From Virgisporangium aliadipatigenens (GTDB lineage: Bacteria; Actinomycetota; Actinomycetes; Mycobacteriales; Micromonosporaceae): 64,000 nucleotides of DNA. The stretch lies in NCBI RefSeq assembly GCF_016863615.1, contig NZ_BOPF01000002.1, positions 706,465-770,464 of the forward strand. Reading direction: 5' to 3'. This document shows, piece after piece, positions 34,777 to 43,427 of the stretch (the stretch's first letter is position 1; each line of letters begins with the position of its first letter). The translations under genes and the position numbers were made by a program. The notes below the pieces were generated by a model. That model made no database searches. It was not told the DNA's origin and worked only from the letters and a program-made list of their open reading frames with translations.

Positions 34777-36009
34777 GTGGACAAGATCAACGGCCGCCGG
34801 CGCTGGGCCGCGCTGCTCTCGTTGGCCCTCGGCGGAGTGGCGATCGGGCTCACCGAGTTCGTGCCCTCGGGGCTGCTGCCGGAGATCGCGCACGACGTTC
34901 TCGGCGACGAGTACGCGCGCTCGCGGCCGGACGCGGTGGCGCACGCCGGCTGGATGATCACCGCCTACGCGCTGGGCGTCGTCGTCGGCGCGCCGCTGAT
35001 CGCCGCGCTGACCGCCCGGCTGCCGCGCCGGCGGCTCGTGCTGTGGCTGCTGATCGGGTTCGTGCTCGGGACGCTCGCCTCCGCGCTGGCGCCGACGTTC
35101 GGCACGGTGCTGGTGGCCCGCTTCGCCGCCGGCCTGCCGCACGGCGCGTACTTCGGCGCGGCCGGGCTGCTCGCCGCGGCGCTCATGGGGCCGGGCAGCG
35201 AGGCGCGCGGGTTCGCGGTCGTGCTGGGCGGGCTCACCGCCTCCAACGTGGCCGGCGTCCCGCTGGTCACCTGGCTCGGGCAGACGGTCGGCTGGCGGAT
35301 CGCGTACCTCGCCGTCGCCGCCGTGTTCGGGCTCGCGCTGCTGGCCGTGGCGGTGAGCGTGCCGGAGGCGCCGGCCGCGCCGGGCGGTTCACCCGCGGCC
35401 GAACTGCGTGCCCTGCGCCGGCCCCAGGTGTGGCTCGTCGCCGTCACCGCCGCGGTCGGCTTCGCCGGCTTCTTCGCGATCAGCAGCTACATCGCGCCGG
35501 TGACCACTGAGGTGGCCGGCCTGCCGTCGGGTGTCGTGGCGTGGGTGCTGGTCGCCGTCGGTCTCGGCATGACCGTGGGCAACGCGCTCGGCGGCTGGTT
35601 CGCCGACCGCGACCTGCGCCGCGCCACGCTGCTCGGCTTCACCGGCATGATCGTCGCGGCGGCGTTCTTCGCGCTCGCGGCGGGCCACCCCGTGGGGCTG
35701 TTCCTCGGCGCGTTCCTGACCGGCGCGACCAGTCTCTTCCTCGGCCCGGCCCTGCAGTCCCGGCTGATCGCGGTGGCCCCCGGCGCGCAGCTCATGGGCG
35801 CCGCCGTCAACCAGTCCGCGATGAACTGCGCCAACAGCCTCGGCGCCGCGGTGGGCAGCGTGGTGATCGCCGCCGGACTCGGCTACCGCGCGCCGGCCTG
35901 GGTGGGCGCCGCCCTCGCCGCCGTGGGGCTGGCCCTCGCCGCCACCGGCTACGCGCTCGAGCGTCGTGTGCGCGAATACGCCCCCGTCGCTGCGGCCGAC
36001 GTTCGATGA
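34777..36009 (+). CDS. MFS transporter, AraJ/DHA1 type
   Basis: 410 residues with 12 predicted helices and a short central loop. ALALGGVAIGLTEFVPSGLLPEIA in helix 1, AGWMITAYALGVVVGAPLIAALTARLPRR and RFAAGLPHGAYFGAAGLLAAAL fit the AraJ/YdhP subgroup of sugar or drug exporters. The GTG at 34777 follows a TACAGT -10 box by 6 nt, hence leaderless. Followed 7 nt later by a histidine kinase gene, probably in one transcript. Confidence 0.85.
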   Translation: MDKINGRRRWAALLSLALGGVAIGLTEFVPSGLLPEIAHDVLGDEYARSRPDAVAHAGWMITAYALGVVVGAPLIAALTARLPRRRLVLWLLIGFVLGTLASALAPTFGTVLVARFAAGLPHGAYFGAAGLLAAALMGPGSEARGFAVVLGGLTASNVAGVPLVTWLGQTVGWRIAYLAVAAVFGLALLAVAVSVPEAPAAPGGSPAAELRALRRPQVWLVAVTAAVGFAGFFAISSYIAPVTTEVAGLPSGVVAWVLVAVGLGMTVGNALGGWFADRDLRRATLLGFTGMIVAAAFFALAAGHPVGLFLGAFLTGATSLFLGPALQSRLIAVAPGAQLMGAAVNQSAMNCANSLGAAVGSVVIAAGLGYRAPAWVGAALAAVGLALAATGYALERRVREYAPVAAADVR

Positions 36010-36016
36010 TCGGAAC

Positions 36017-38212
36017 GTGGGCGCCCGCTGGCGGGACGGGGTGCGGCCCGTCATCGTCTACCCGCTGCTGCTCGCGGTCGCCGGAGTAGCGGCGTCCGGA
36101 GCGGTCGGCGCGGTGCTGCGCGACTCCCAGGAACGCACCACGGACACCGCCATGATCCGTCGCACCGCGGAGATCCAGGCGGCCGTCGCCTCCGAGGTGC
36201 GCCGCTACGAGGACACCCTCACCACTCTCGCCACCGCCACCGGCGCGCTCGAACGGCTCGACACCACGCGGTTCGCCGACGTCACCGCCGCCATGGACGA
36301 CCTGCGCCTGGCCGGCGCCATCTCGGCCCTGTTCGTCGTCGCGGACACCACCGCGACGATGCCGGACGTGCAGCGCGAGTGGCGCCAACGCGGCGCCACC
36401 GGCCTGGTGCTCGACGGCGGCGGCGCCGGCCCCGAGCACCTGCACGTCGTGCTGGAACGGCTGATCGACCCGACCGTCACGCTGAGCGTGCGCGGGTTCG
36501 ACTTCAGCCGGTACCCGCCGGTCGCGGCGGCGCTCACCGAGGCGCGGGGGACCGGGACGCCGGCCGCGTCGGAGACGTTCCTGCTGCCGGACGACCCGTT
36601 GCGCCCGAACGGGCCGGCGCAGCGGGCGTTCGTGCTGGCCGCCCCGGTGCGCGGGCCGCCGGAGGGCGCGTTCCTCGGCTGGATCCTGATGGGCGTGCGC
36701 GGGGAGGACTTCATCGGCTCGGTCCTGCGCCGGGCCGGCCAGGGGCTCCTCGACGTCACCGTGTGGGCCCGCACGGTCGAGGGCGGCGATGCCGTCGTGG
36801 CCGTGCACGAGCCCGGCTCCGGCACCCCGCGCGACCTGCGCCGCGTGGTCGACCTCGACGTGGCCCACCGCCGCTGGCGCCTCGAGGCGCGCGCCAGCGC
36901 GGCCGAGATCCCCGGCGGCGCGAACGCCCTTCCCGCGGCCGTCAGCGCCGCCGGCCTGGTGCTGACCCTGCTGCTGTGCCTGCTGGTGTACGTGCTCGGC
37001 ACCGGCCGGGCCCGGGCCCGCGCCCAGGTGCACGAGGCCACCGGGGCGCTGCGCGACGAACTGATCCGCCGGCGCGCCGCCGAGGCCGGGGTGGCCGCGC
37101 AGAAGGACTACCTGACGCAGGTTCTCGACGCGATCGACGTCGCCGTGCTCACCTGCGACCCGGACGGCACGATCGTGCACGCGAACCGGCGCGCGCGGGA
37201 CTTCCTGCCGGCGGATCCGGGCCGGCGCTCCGTGGACTCCCTGCTGCCCGGCCTCGTGCCGACCGCGGCCGACGGCACCCCGCTGCCGCCCGCGGAACTG
37301 CCGCTGGCCCGCGCGCTGCGCGGCGAGCCGGTCGTCGGCGCGGAGGCCCTGCTCACCCGCCCGGACGGCAGCCGCGAGGTGATGCTCATGCACGCCCGGC
37401 CGCTCTTCGCCGGCGACGAGACGATCATCGGAGCCGTCGCGTCCGGCTACGGGATCACCGAGCTGCGCGCCCGCGAGGCCGAACTGGCCGCGTTCGCCGC
37501 CGTCGTCGCGCACGACCTGCAGTCGCCGCTGACCACCGTGCGCGGCTACGCCGACCTGGTCCGCACGCGCCTCACCGACAATCCCGAGATGGCCGCCCAC
37601 GTGCACGACCTCGACACCGTCATCCGCACCTCGCGGCGCATGTCGACGCTGATCAGCGACCTGCTGGCGTTCACGTCCGCGGGTGACAGCGCGGTGCACC
37701 CGCGGACCGTGGCGCTGTCCGCGCTCGTCGAGGAGGTGATCCAGGACCGGCTGGCCGCCGTCGCGGTCGACCCGTACACGCCGGTGCCGCGCTTCGACGT
37801 CGGACCGCTCCCGGCCGTCGAGGCGGACCCGTCCCTCGTGCACCAGCTGCTCGACAACGTCATCGGGAACGCCGTCAAGTACACGCCCCCCGGACAGCCG
37901 GCCAGGATCGAGATCACCGGCCGGGACGACGGCGCCGGCCTGGTGCACGTGGCGATCGCCGACCGGGGGATCGGCATCCCCGCCGGCCAGCACGACGCGG
38001 TGTTCACCGGGTTTCGCCGGGCCCACCCGAAGTCCGGCTACACCGGCACCGGCCTCGGCCTGGCCATCTGCCAGCGGGTGGTGGAACGCCACGGCGGCAC
38101 GATCGCCGCCCACGACAACCCCGGCGGCGGCACCGTCATCCGGTTCACGCTGCCGGCCGCGGTCAGAACGTCAGCAGTTCCTCGATCCGGGCAAGCAGTG
38201 TCCGCGGGCTGA
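36017..38212 (+). CDS. CHASE-PAS sensor histidine kinase
   Basis: 731 residues. Membrane span near 14-34; an extracytoplasmic CHASE domain recognised from TVTLSVRGFDFSRYPPVAAALTEA; second span near 310-330; PAS around 370-480 (DGTIVHANRRARDF); HisKA H-box VVAHDLQSPLTTVRGYADL; HATPase boxes DNVIGNAVKYTPPG, DRGIGIPAGQ, GTGLGLAICQRVVERHGG. No receiver is fused. Its last 50 bp overlap the 3' end of the convergent single-domain receiver, its likely partner. GTG start 7 nt after the MFS stop. Confidence 0.9.
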   Translation: MGARWRDGVRPVIVYPLLLAVAGVAASGAVGAVLRDSQERTTDTAMIRRTAEIQAAVASEVRRYEDTLTTLATATGALERLDTTRFADVTAAMDDLRLAGAISALFVVADTTATMPDVQREWRQRGATGLVLDGGGAGPEHLHVVLERLIDPTVTLSVRGFDFSRYPPVAAALTEARGTGTPAASETFLLPDDPLRPNGPAQRAFVLAAPVRGPPEGAFLGWILMGVRGEDFIGSVLRRAGQGLLDVTVWARTVEGGDAVVAVHEPGSGTPRDLRRVVDLDVAHRRWRLEARASAAEIPGGANALPAAVSAAGLVLTLLLCLLVYVLGTGRARARAQVHEATGALRDELIRRRAAEAGVAAQKDYLTQVLDAIDVAVLTCDPDGTIVHANRRARDFLPADPGRRSVDSLLPGLVPTAADGTPLPPAELPLARALRGEPVVGAEALLTRPDGSREVMLMHARPLFAGDETIIGAVASGYGITELRAREAELAAFAAVVAHDLQSPLTTVRGYADLVRTRLTDNPEMAAHVHDLDTVIRTSRRMSTLISDLLAFTSAGDSAVHPRTVALSALVEEVIQDRLAAVAVDPYTPVPRFDVGPLPAVEADPSLVHQLLDNVIGNAVKYTPPGQPARIEITGRDDGAGLVHVAIADRGIGIPAGQHDAVFTGFRRAHPKSGYTGTGLGLAICQRVVERHGGTIAAHDNPGGGTVIRFTLPAAVRTSAVPRSGQAVSAG

Positions 38213-38576
38213 ACGGCTTCGTCAGGTACAGGTCGGCGCCGGCCATCATGCCCTCGCTCTCGAACATGACGTGCGCCCGCGCGGTCAGCATGACGATCGG
38301 GAGGCTGCGGGTGCGGCCGTCGGCGCGCAGTTCCTTGCACACCTCGACGCCGGACAGGCCGGGCATCATCACGTCCAGCACCACGAGATCGGGCAGCCGC
38401 TTGGCGATGCGGGCCAGCGCGGCCTCGCCGTTGGCGGCGGTGTCGACCCGGTAGCCGGCGCTCGTCAGCTTCAGTTCGAGCAGCTCACGCAGGTCGGCGT
38501 CGTCGTCGACGACCAGGATGTTCGGCTGCCGGAGGTCGTCCAGGCTCGGCAGCGAGATGGAAAGTCCGTTGCTCAC
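38163..38576 (-). CDS. Stand-alone receiver-domain response regulator
   Basis: 137 residues, one REC domain only: VVDDDADLRELL acidic pocket, acceptor Asp in LVVLDVMMPGLSG, Lys in YLTKPFSPRTLLARIEELL. No output domain, so it must act through protein contacts, or as a phosphate sink. The GTG start overlaps the stop of the MASE1 kinase by 4 bp, which makes that kinase its main partner. The CHASE kinase converges on it from the other side. Confidence 0.92.
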   Translation of the reverse strand: MSNGLSISLPSLDDLRQPNILVVDDDADLRELLELKLTSAGYRVDTAANGEAALARIAKRLPDLVVLDVMMPGLSGVEVCKELRADGRTRSLPIVMLTARAHVMFESEGMMAGADLYLTKPFSPRTLLARIEELLTF

Positions 38577-40618
38577 TGGTCATCGCTCCTCTTACTGGTA
38601 GCCGGTTCGAGGATGCCGGCCGAAAGGACGGTTTCCGGGTGCTGCTGGGGTGCGGCCGGGTTGCGGGCGGCCGGCATCGTGAAGCAGATGCGGGTGCCGC
38701 CGCCCGGGTCGTCGCGGGCGACGATGGTGCCGCCGTGGCGTTCCACGACCCGCTTGCAGATGGCCAGGCCGAGGCCGGTGCCGGTGTAGCCCGAGGCACG
38801 GTGCGCCCGGTGGAACGTGTCGAAGACGGCCTCGTGCTGGCCGGGCGGGATGCCGATGCCGTTGTCCGCCACGACGATCTCCACCCAGCCCGGTGCGCCG
38901 TCCGCGGTGCCGATCGTCACGACGGCCGTGGCACCGGGTGCGGTGTACTTGACGGCGTTGCTCACCAGGTTGTCCAGCACCTGGCGGATCAACGCGGGGT
39001 CGGCGTGCAGCGGTGCCAGTTCCCCCAACTCGAACCGGGGGACGGGGGTGCCGGCGGCGGTCGCGAGATCGACGCGCGCGGCGGTGATGTCGTTGACCAT
39101 GGCGCGCAGGTCCACGGTCTGCGGATTGATCTCCCCGTCCCGGGCCGTGGTGTAACCGAGCAGGTCGGTGATCAGGCCGCGCATCCGGGCGGCGCTGCGG
39201 CGGATCCGGTCGACGCTGCGCTCGGCGCCGGCGTAGGCCGGGTGCGGCGGTGCCTTCTCCAGCAGGTCGGCGAGGTCCTCCGCCCAGCCGTCCACGGTGG
39301 TCAGCGGGTTGAGCAGGTCGTGCGCGACCACCCCGGCGAACGCGGCCAGCTCGTCGCGGTGCCGGCGTTCGGCCGTGACGTCGTGGAACATCAGCACGGC
39401 GGCGTGCCCGGTGCCCGGGTCGAACCCCAGCTCGGCGGCGGTGACCTGGACGATGCGGCCGTCGCCGACCCGCACGTCCAGCCCGTGCGCGGCGACCAGC
39501 GCGCTCTCGTCGATCGGGGAGCCGTCCGGCAGCGTCATCCCGGCGTAGCCGGTCGGCCCCCCGAACAGCGACAGCGCGGCCGGGTTGCGCAGCAGCACCC
39601 GCCCCGCGGGGTCGACCACGTCGAGGCCGTCGTCGGTGGACTCCACGATCGCGGACATCAGGCCGGCCTGGCGGGAGGCCGCCTGTTCGGCCGCGCTGAG
39701 CCGCCCGACGAGCGCGTCCCGCTCGTCCCGGTTGAGCGCGATGGCCAGCCCCACGACCGCCACCATCCCGACGAACGCCTGCGCCACCAGCGCCCGCACG
39801 CCGTACGAGGGGATGTCGGCGAACGGCCCGTCGCCGTGCAGCGTGAACAGGATCGCCGCGGTCCCCACGCACAGGTCGTGCAGCACCACGAACGTCGTGT
39901 GCAGCCGCAGCCCCGCCCACACCGTCAGCATCAGCAGCGGGAACGCCAGCGGCAGCCCGTGGTTGACCCCGAACGCCACGAAGTAGGCCAGCGCGGAGGC
40001 GGCGATCAGGGCGGTGTACTCCGACACCCGCCACTGCGGCACCCGGATCTCCCGCCACCGGCGCAGCGCCGGCCACACGAACGCCATCCGCAGCCCGAGC
40101 GTGCCGATCAGCACGATGCTCACCGTGTTGCGGGTGAGCCAGACGGTCGTGGCGAGCCACGAGTACTGGCCGCTGACCAGCCACACGGCGGTCGGCCCGA
40201 GCGCGGCGCCGACGGCGGTACTGGCCGCGGCGGCGGCGATCAGCCGCCACAGCTCACCGGTGTGCTCGAGGCGCTTCGCGCCGCCGCCGCCCCACAGGTG
40301 CGGGCACAGCCGTCCGAACAGCCACAGGAACACCCACACCTGGATCAGGTTGGCCGCGGCGAACGCCACCGCCAGCACGAGCGGCGCGCCGGTGGTCAGG
40401 TTGACCAGCAGCGTGACGGCGACCAGCGCACCCGCGTCCAGATAGGCCCAGCGGGTGCGCACCGAGGTGGCGAACCAGACCACGGCCACGCCGGCGGCCG
40501 GCCACACCAGGCTCAGGTTGGTGCCCGGCATGACGGTCAGCCGTCCGGCGTAGGCGGCCGCGACGTAGAGCGCCGCGAACCCGACGGTCCGCAGGACCGG
40601 CCATGCGCGCTTCGACAC
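38573..40618 (-). CDS. MASE1-PAS sensor histidine kinase
   Basis: 681 residues. N-terminal MASE1 domain of about eight helices (to residue ~300), a PAS region (IVESTDDGLDVVDPAGRVLLRNPAALSLFGG), HisKA with VVAHDLLNPLTTVDGWAEDL, and HATPase NLVSNAVKYTAPGA, DNGIGIPPGQ, GTGLGLAICKRVVERHGG. The kinase core is closely similar to that of the convergent CHASE kinase. Start taken as the GTG at 40618 after GGGAGG; a GTG at 40645 is in frame. The receiver gene overlaps its stop. Confidence 0.9.
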   Translation of the reverse strand: MSKRAWPVLRTVGFAALYVAAAYAGRLTVMPGTNLSLVWPAAGVAVVWFATSVRTRWAYLDAGALVAVTLLVNLTTGAPLVLAVAFAAANLIQVWVFLWLFGRLCPHLWGGGGAKRLEHTGELWRLIAAAAASTAVGAALGPTAVWLVSGQYSWLATTVWLTRNTVSIVLIGTLGLRMAFVWPALRRWREIRVPQWRVSEYTALIAASALAYFVAFGVNHGLPLAFPLLMLTVWAGLRLHTTFVVLHDLCVGTAAILFTLHGDGPFADIPSYGVRALVAQAFVGMVAVVGLAIALNRDERDALVGRLSAAEQAASRQAGLMSAIVESTDDGLDVVDPAGRVLLRNPAALSLFGGPTGYAGMTLPDGSPIDESALVAAHGLDVRVGDGRIVQVTAAELGFDPGTGHAAVLMFHDVTAERRHRDELAAFAGVVAHDLLNPLTTVDGWAEDLADLLEKAPPHPAYAGAERSVDRIRRSAARMRGLITDLLGYTTARDGEINPQTVDLRAMVNDITAARVDLATAAGTPVPRFELGELAPLHADPALIRQVLDNLVSNAVKYTAPGATAVVTIGTADGAPGWVEIVVADNGIGIPPGQHEAVFDTFHRAHRASGYTGTGLGLAICKRVVERHGGTIVARDDPGGGTRICFTMPAARNPAAPQQHPETVLSAGILEPATSKRSDDQ

Positions 40619-40691
40619 ACCGCCTCCCGAGTACTCACCGAACACGTCGGCGCCCCCCGGTCCGGCCTGAGCCCTTCCGTCGGCGGCTGAT

Positions 40692-40822
40692 CCTAGCGTC
40701 CTAGGACGCGCGAGGCGGCGTGGCGCCGGCCACCCGGCGCGAGGCCCCGCGCCGATCTTGCAATGTGGCGCCCGGGGTGCCCGGTTTTGCCCGGCGGTGT
40801 CCCCACCACAACTGCAAGATCG
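40692..40822. repeat. CTAG palindromic element, copy B, with flanking inverted repeat
   Basis: CCTAG (40692), TCCTAGGA (40699-40706), then GCGCGAGGCGGCG and a GC hairpin as in copy A; CCACCCGG follows in both. Further on, CGATCTTGCA (40753-40762) pairs with TGCAAGATCG (40813-40822). It occupies most of the gap between the MASE1 kinase and the downstream-facing LPMO-like gene. Confidence 0.7.
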
Positions 40823-40840
40823 ACGGAGGAGGAGGCCCGG

Positions 40841-41779
40841 TCAGGCGTCGTCGGGGGCGCCGTCCGGCAGCGGATCGGGGCGGCGGCGGTAGACCAGCCA
40901 CGCGCCGACCGCGGCCAACGCCAGGGCGATCGTGGTCGCCGCGAGCAGCGCGACCCGGGGCGTGGCGGAGGACGGGCGCGGCCGGTCGGCGTTCGGCCGG
41001 TCGCCACCGGCCGGGAACTCCGGCTCGACCGGTGGCTGCGCCTCGGGCGGGGCCACCGGCTCCGCGGGGGCGGCGGGGGATCCGGCGCCGGGATCCGGCA
41101 TCGGCGGGGGCATCCCGAAGTCGACGTCGGCGCAGGAGTAGTAGGTGTCGGGGCCGTCGGACGTCTGCCAGATCGTGTAGATCACGTGGCGGCCGGTGCG
41201 CCGGGGGAGTTCGCCGTGCATCACGTAGGCGCCGTCGCGCAGCGGCGGGTCGGTCGCCGTCAGGAACGGCTCTTCCGGCAGGTCCGCCCAGTGGAGCCCG
41301 TCCGTCGGCGTCCAGCCGGTGCGCGTGACGTACATCCGGAAGGTGCCCCGGTGCGGCGCGGCCGGGCGGTACCGGAACGTGAACATCTGCCCGGGTGCCA
41401 TCGCCGTGGTGGGCCAGTCGCCGCGCGGCAGGTCCAGGCCGGCGTACCGGGGCACCCCGGCGCTGCACAGCTTGCCGTCGGGGATCCGCTGGCGGTCCCT
41501 TCCGTTGACGCCCGGCACCCGAACGTTGTCCCCCTTGCCGGCCGGACCCGGACCGCCCGGCCCTCGGCCCCGCGCCGGACCCGGTGCGCGGCCCGCCGAC
41601 ATCGCCGCCGCGCAGGCCGCTTCGGCGCTGTTCCGCCCGCCGGACGCGCACCCGGCCGCCCGGCTGAGCGGAACAGACCCGGTGTCGCGCGCGCTCGCCG
41701 GGACGCCGGTCAGCGCGAGGACGATCAGCGGGGTGCCGCAGGCGACGGCCAACAGCGTCGCGCGGCGGGTCGCGAACAT
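40841..41779 (-). CDS. AA10 LPMO-like protein lacking the N-terminal copper-brace His
   Basis: 312 residues: signal peptide to about 30 (GVPASA), AA10 domain, Pro/Ala linker, C-terminal membrane span (about 280-302) with Arg-rich tail. The fold is clear: the APHRGTFRMYVTRTGW segment holds the second His (143), plus GRHVIYTIWQ and DTYYSCADVDF. But the predicted mature N-terminus is Arg-Asp (ASA|RDTG) where active LPMOs require His1. Without it the histidine brace cannot form, so a binding or regulatory role is more likely. It lies 36 bp after the intact paralogue. Confidence 0.85.
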   Translation of the reverse strand: MFATRRATLLAVACGTPLIVLALTGVPASARDTGSVPLSRAAGCASGGRNSAEAACAAAMSAGRAPGPARGRGPGGPGPAGKGDNVRVPGVNGRDRQRIPDGKLCSAGVPRYAGLDLPRGDWPTTAMAPGQMFTFRYRPAAPHRGTFRMYVTRTGWTPTDGLHWADLPEEPFLTATDPPLRDGAYVMHGELPRRTGRHVIYTIWQTSDGPDTYYSCADVDFGMPPPMPDPGAGSPAAPAEPVAPPEAQPPVEPEFPAGGDRPNADRPRPSSATPRVALLAATTIALALAAVGAWLVYRRRPDPLPDGAPDDA

Positions 41780-41815
41780 GTCAATGGATACGAGCCGCGG
41801 GCCCGCGCGGTTCCG

Positions 41816-42697
41816 TCAGGTCCCGGTGCGGCGCCGCCGGAGGCGGGCCCACGCGCCGAGGCCCGCCACCAGGGCGAGGCCGACCGCGCCGGCCGTGATC
41901 GGGAGCGCCGCGCCGGTGCCGGAGGTGCGCCGCAGCGCCTCGGCCGACGGCGCCGCGTCGACCACCGCCGGCTCCGACGCCGGTTCGGAGGAGGGGGCCA
42001 CGGCCGCCGCGGACTCCGACGGTGCCGGCCCGGCCGACGGGGCGGGGGAGGACGGGAGCGGGGCGGCCGCCGGTGCCGCGCCGAAGTCGACGTCGGAGCA
42101 GGAGTAGTAGGTGTCCGGGCTGCTGGAGTTCTGCCAGATCGTGTAGATCAGGTGCCGGCCGGTGCGCTTCGGGAGCCTGCCGTTCATCACGTAGGCGCCG
42201 TCGCGGATCGGCGGGTCGGTCACCGACAGGAACGGCTCGGCCGGCAGGTCGCCCCAGTGCAGGCCGGACGTCGGCGACCAGCCCTCGTTCGTGGCGTACA
42301 TGCGGAACGTGCCCTTGTGCGGGATCGTTGTCCGGTAGGTGAACGTGAACGCCGCCCCGGGGGTCAGTGCCGTCGTGGGCCAGTCGCCGCGCGGCAGGTC
42401 CAGGCCGGCGAAGCGGGACAGGCCGGCGCTGCACAGCTTGCCGTCGGGGATCTTCTGGCGGTCCTTGCCGTTGACGCCGGCGACCCGCAGGTTGTCCCAG
42501 TCGAGCTTGCCGCCGCCGCTGGCCTCGATCGCCGCCGCACAGGCCGGGCCGGTGCGGTGCCTGCCGTCAGGGCCGCACTCCGCCGCCCTGCTCAGCGGCG
42601 CGGTCGGGGCACCGTGCGCGCGCGCCGGGACGCCGGTCAGCGCGATGATCATCAGTGGGACGCCGGCCAGCAGCGCCGCGCGGCGGATAGCGGTCAC
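41816..42697 (-). CDS. AA10 lytic polysaccharide monooxygenase, membrane-anchored
   Basis: 293 residues. Signal peptide cleaved at ARA|HG would expose His28 as the mature N-terminus. The second copper ligand is His128 (IPHKGTFRMYATNEGW), and the axial Phe is Phe206 in CSDVDF. The C-terminal linker and LPITAGAVGLALVAGLGAW span with an RLRRRR tail anchor it; a sortase-like LPxTx reading is possible but imperfect. It oxidatively cleaves chitin or cellulose at the cell surface (family knowledge). GTG start at 42697. Confidence 0.9.
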   Translation of the reverse strand: MTAIRRAALLAGVPLMIIALTGVPARAHGAPTAPLSRAAECGPDGRHRTGPACAAAIEASGGGKLDWDNLRVAGVNGKDRQKIPDGKLCSAGLSRFAGLDLPRGDWPTTALTPGAAFTFTYRTTIPHKGTFRMYATNEGWSPTSGLHWGDLPAEPFLSVTDPPIRDGAYVMNGRLPKRTGRHLIYTIWQNSSSPDTYYSCSDVDFGAAPAAAPLPSSPAPSAGPAPSESAAAVAPSSEPASEPAVVDAAPSAEALRRTSGTGAALPITAGAVGLALVAGLGAWARLRRRRTGT

Positions 42698-42767
42698 TGT
42701 TGGTGTACGCGGCCGGGGCCCGGGAAGTTCCCGAAAAGGGATTGAGGGCGCCCGTCAAGCTGGAGTC

Positions 42768-43307
42768 ATGCAACATCGAGAACTGGTCAGACTGAGCAAG
42801 CGCATGTCGAAGGTCCTGCGGCACGACCCGGCGCGGGCCGGGCTCACGCTCGACCCCGGCGGCTGGGTCCCGGTCGACCGCTTCCTGGCCGCGATGAAGA
42901 TCTCCCGCGCGGACCTCGACGAGGTCGTCGCCGGCAACGACAAGCAGCGCTTCGCGGTCGAGCCCGGGCCCGACGGCGTCGAGCGCATCCGCGCCAACCA
43001 GGGCCACTCGATCGACGTCGACCTCGGCCTCGCCGCCGTCCCCCCGCCCCAGGTGCTCTATCACGGCACCAGCGCGGCGGTCCTCGACTCGATCCTGTCG
43101 ACCGGCCTGCACCGCGCCGGCCGCCACCACGTCCACCTCTCCGCGGACACCTCCACGGCCCACCGGGTCGGCGCCCGTCGGGCCGGCGCGGTCGTGATCC
43201 TCACCGTCGACGCCGCCGCGATGGAACGGGCGGGGCACGAGTTCTACCGCAGCGCCAACGGCGTATGGCTCACCGACGAGGTGCCCCCGGAGTACATCCA
43301 CCACTGA
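42768..43307 (+). CDS. kptA: RNA 2'-phosphotransferase, Tpt1/KptA family
   Basis: 179 residues. LSKRMSKVLRHDPARAGLTLDPGGWVPVDRFL is the diagnostic N-terminal motif, with the RNA lobe; the NAD lobe has LYHGTSAAVLDSILSTGL, HHVHLSADTSTAHRVGARR and the closing FYRSANGVWLTDEVPPEYI. The enzyme moves a 2'-phosphate from RNA to NAD+. Bacteria lack the fungal-type tRNA splicing that needs it, so its natural substrate is uncertain. GGAG precedes the ATG closely. Confidence 0.93.
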   Translation: MQHRELVRLSKRMSKVLRHDPARAGLTLDPGGWVPVDRFLAAMKISRADLDEVVAGNDKQRFAVEPGPDGVERIRANQGHSIDVDLGLAAVPPPQVLYHGTSAAVLDSILSTGLHRAGRHHVHLSADTSTAHRVGARRAGAVVILTVDAAAMERAGHEFYRSANGVWLTDEVPPEYIHH

Positions 43308-43427
43308 GTGCTAACCGGCCCCGACTGTTGCACGGAGTGAGTTTTCCTTATTTTCTTGTGTCCCCGTTGGATCATCATGCACGCAACGCACTACTCTTCC
43401 CCGGAACCTGGGGGAGGCAAGGTTACT

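Noticed and set aside
38639..40690. Long + strand frame opposite the MASE1 kinase
   Set aside because: Arg/His/Gly-rich shadow; the other strand has full kinase motifs.
41860..41950. LPITAG as a sortase signal in the intact LPMO
   Set aside because: The T is followed by A instead of G at the cleavage position and it lies directly against the membrane span, so a plain membrane anchor is the simpler reading.
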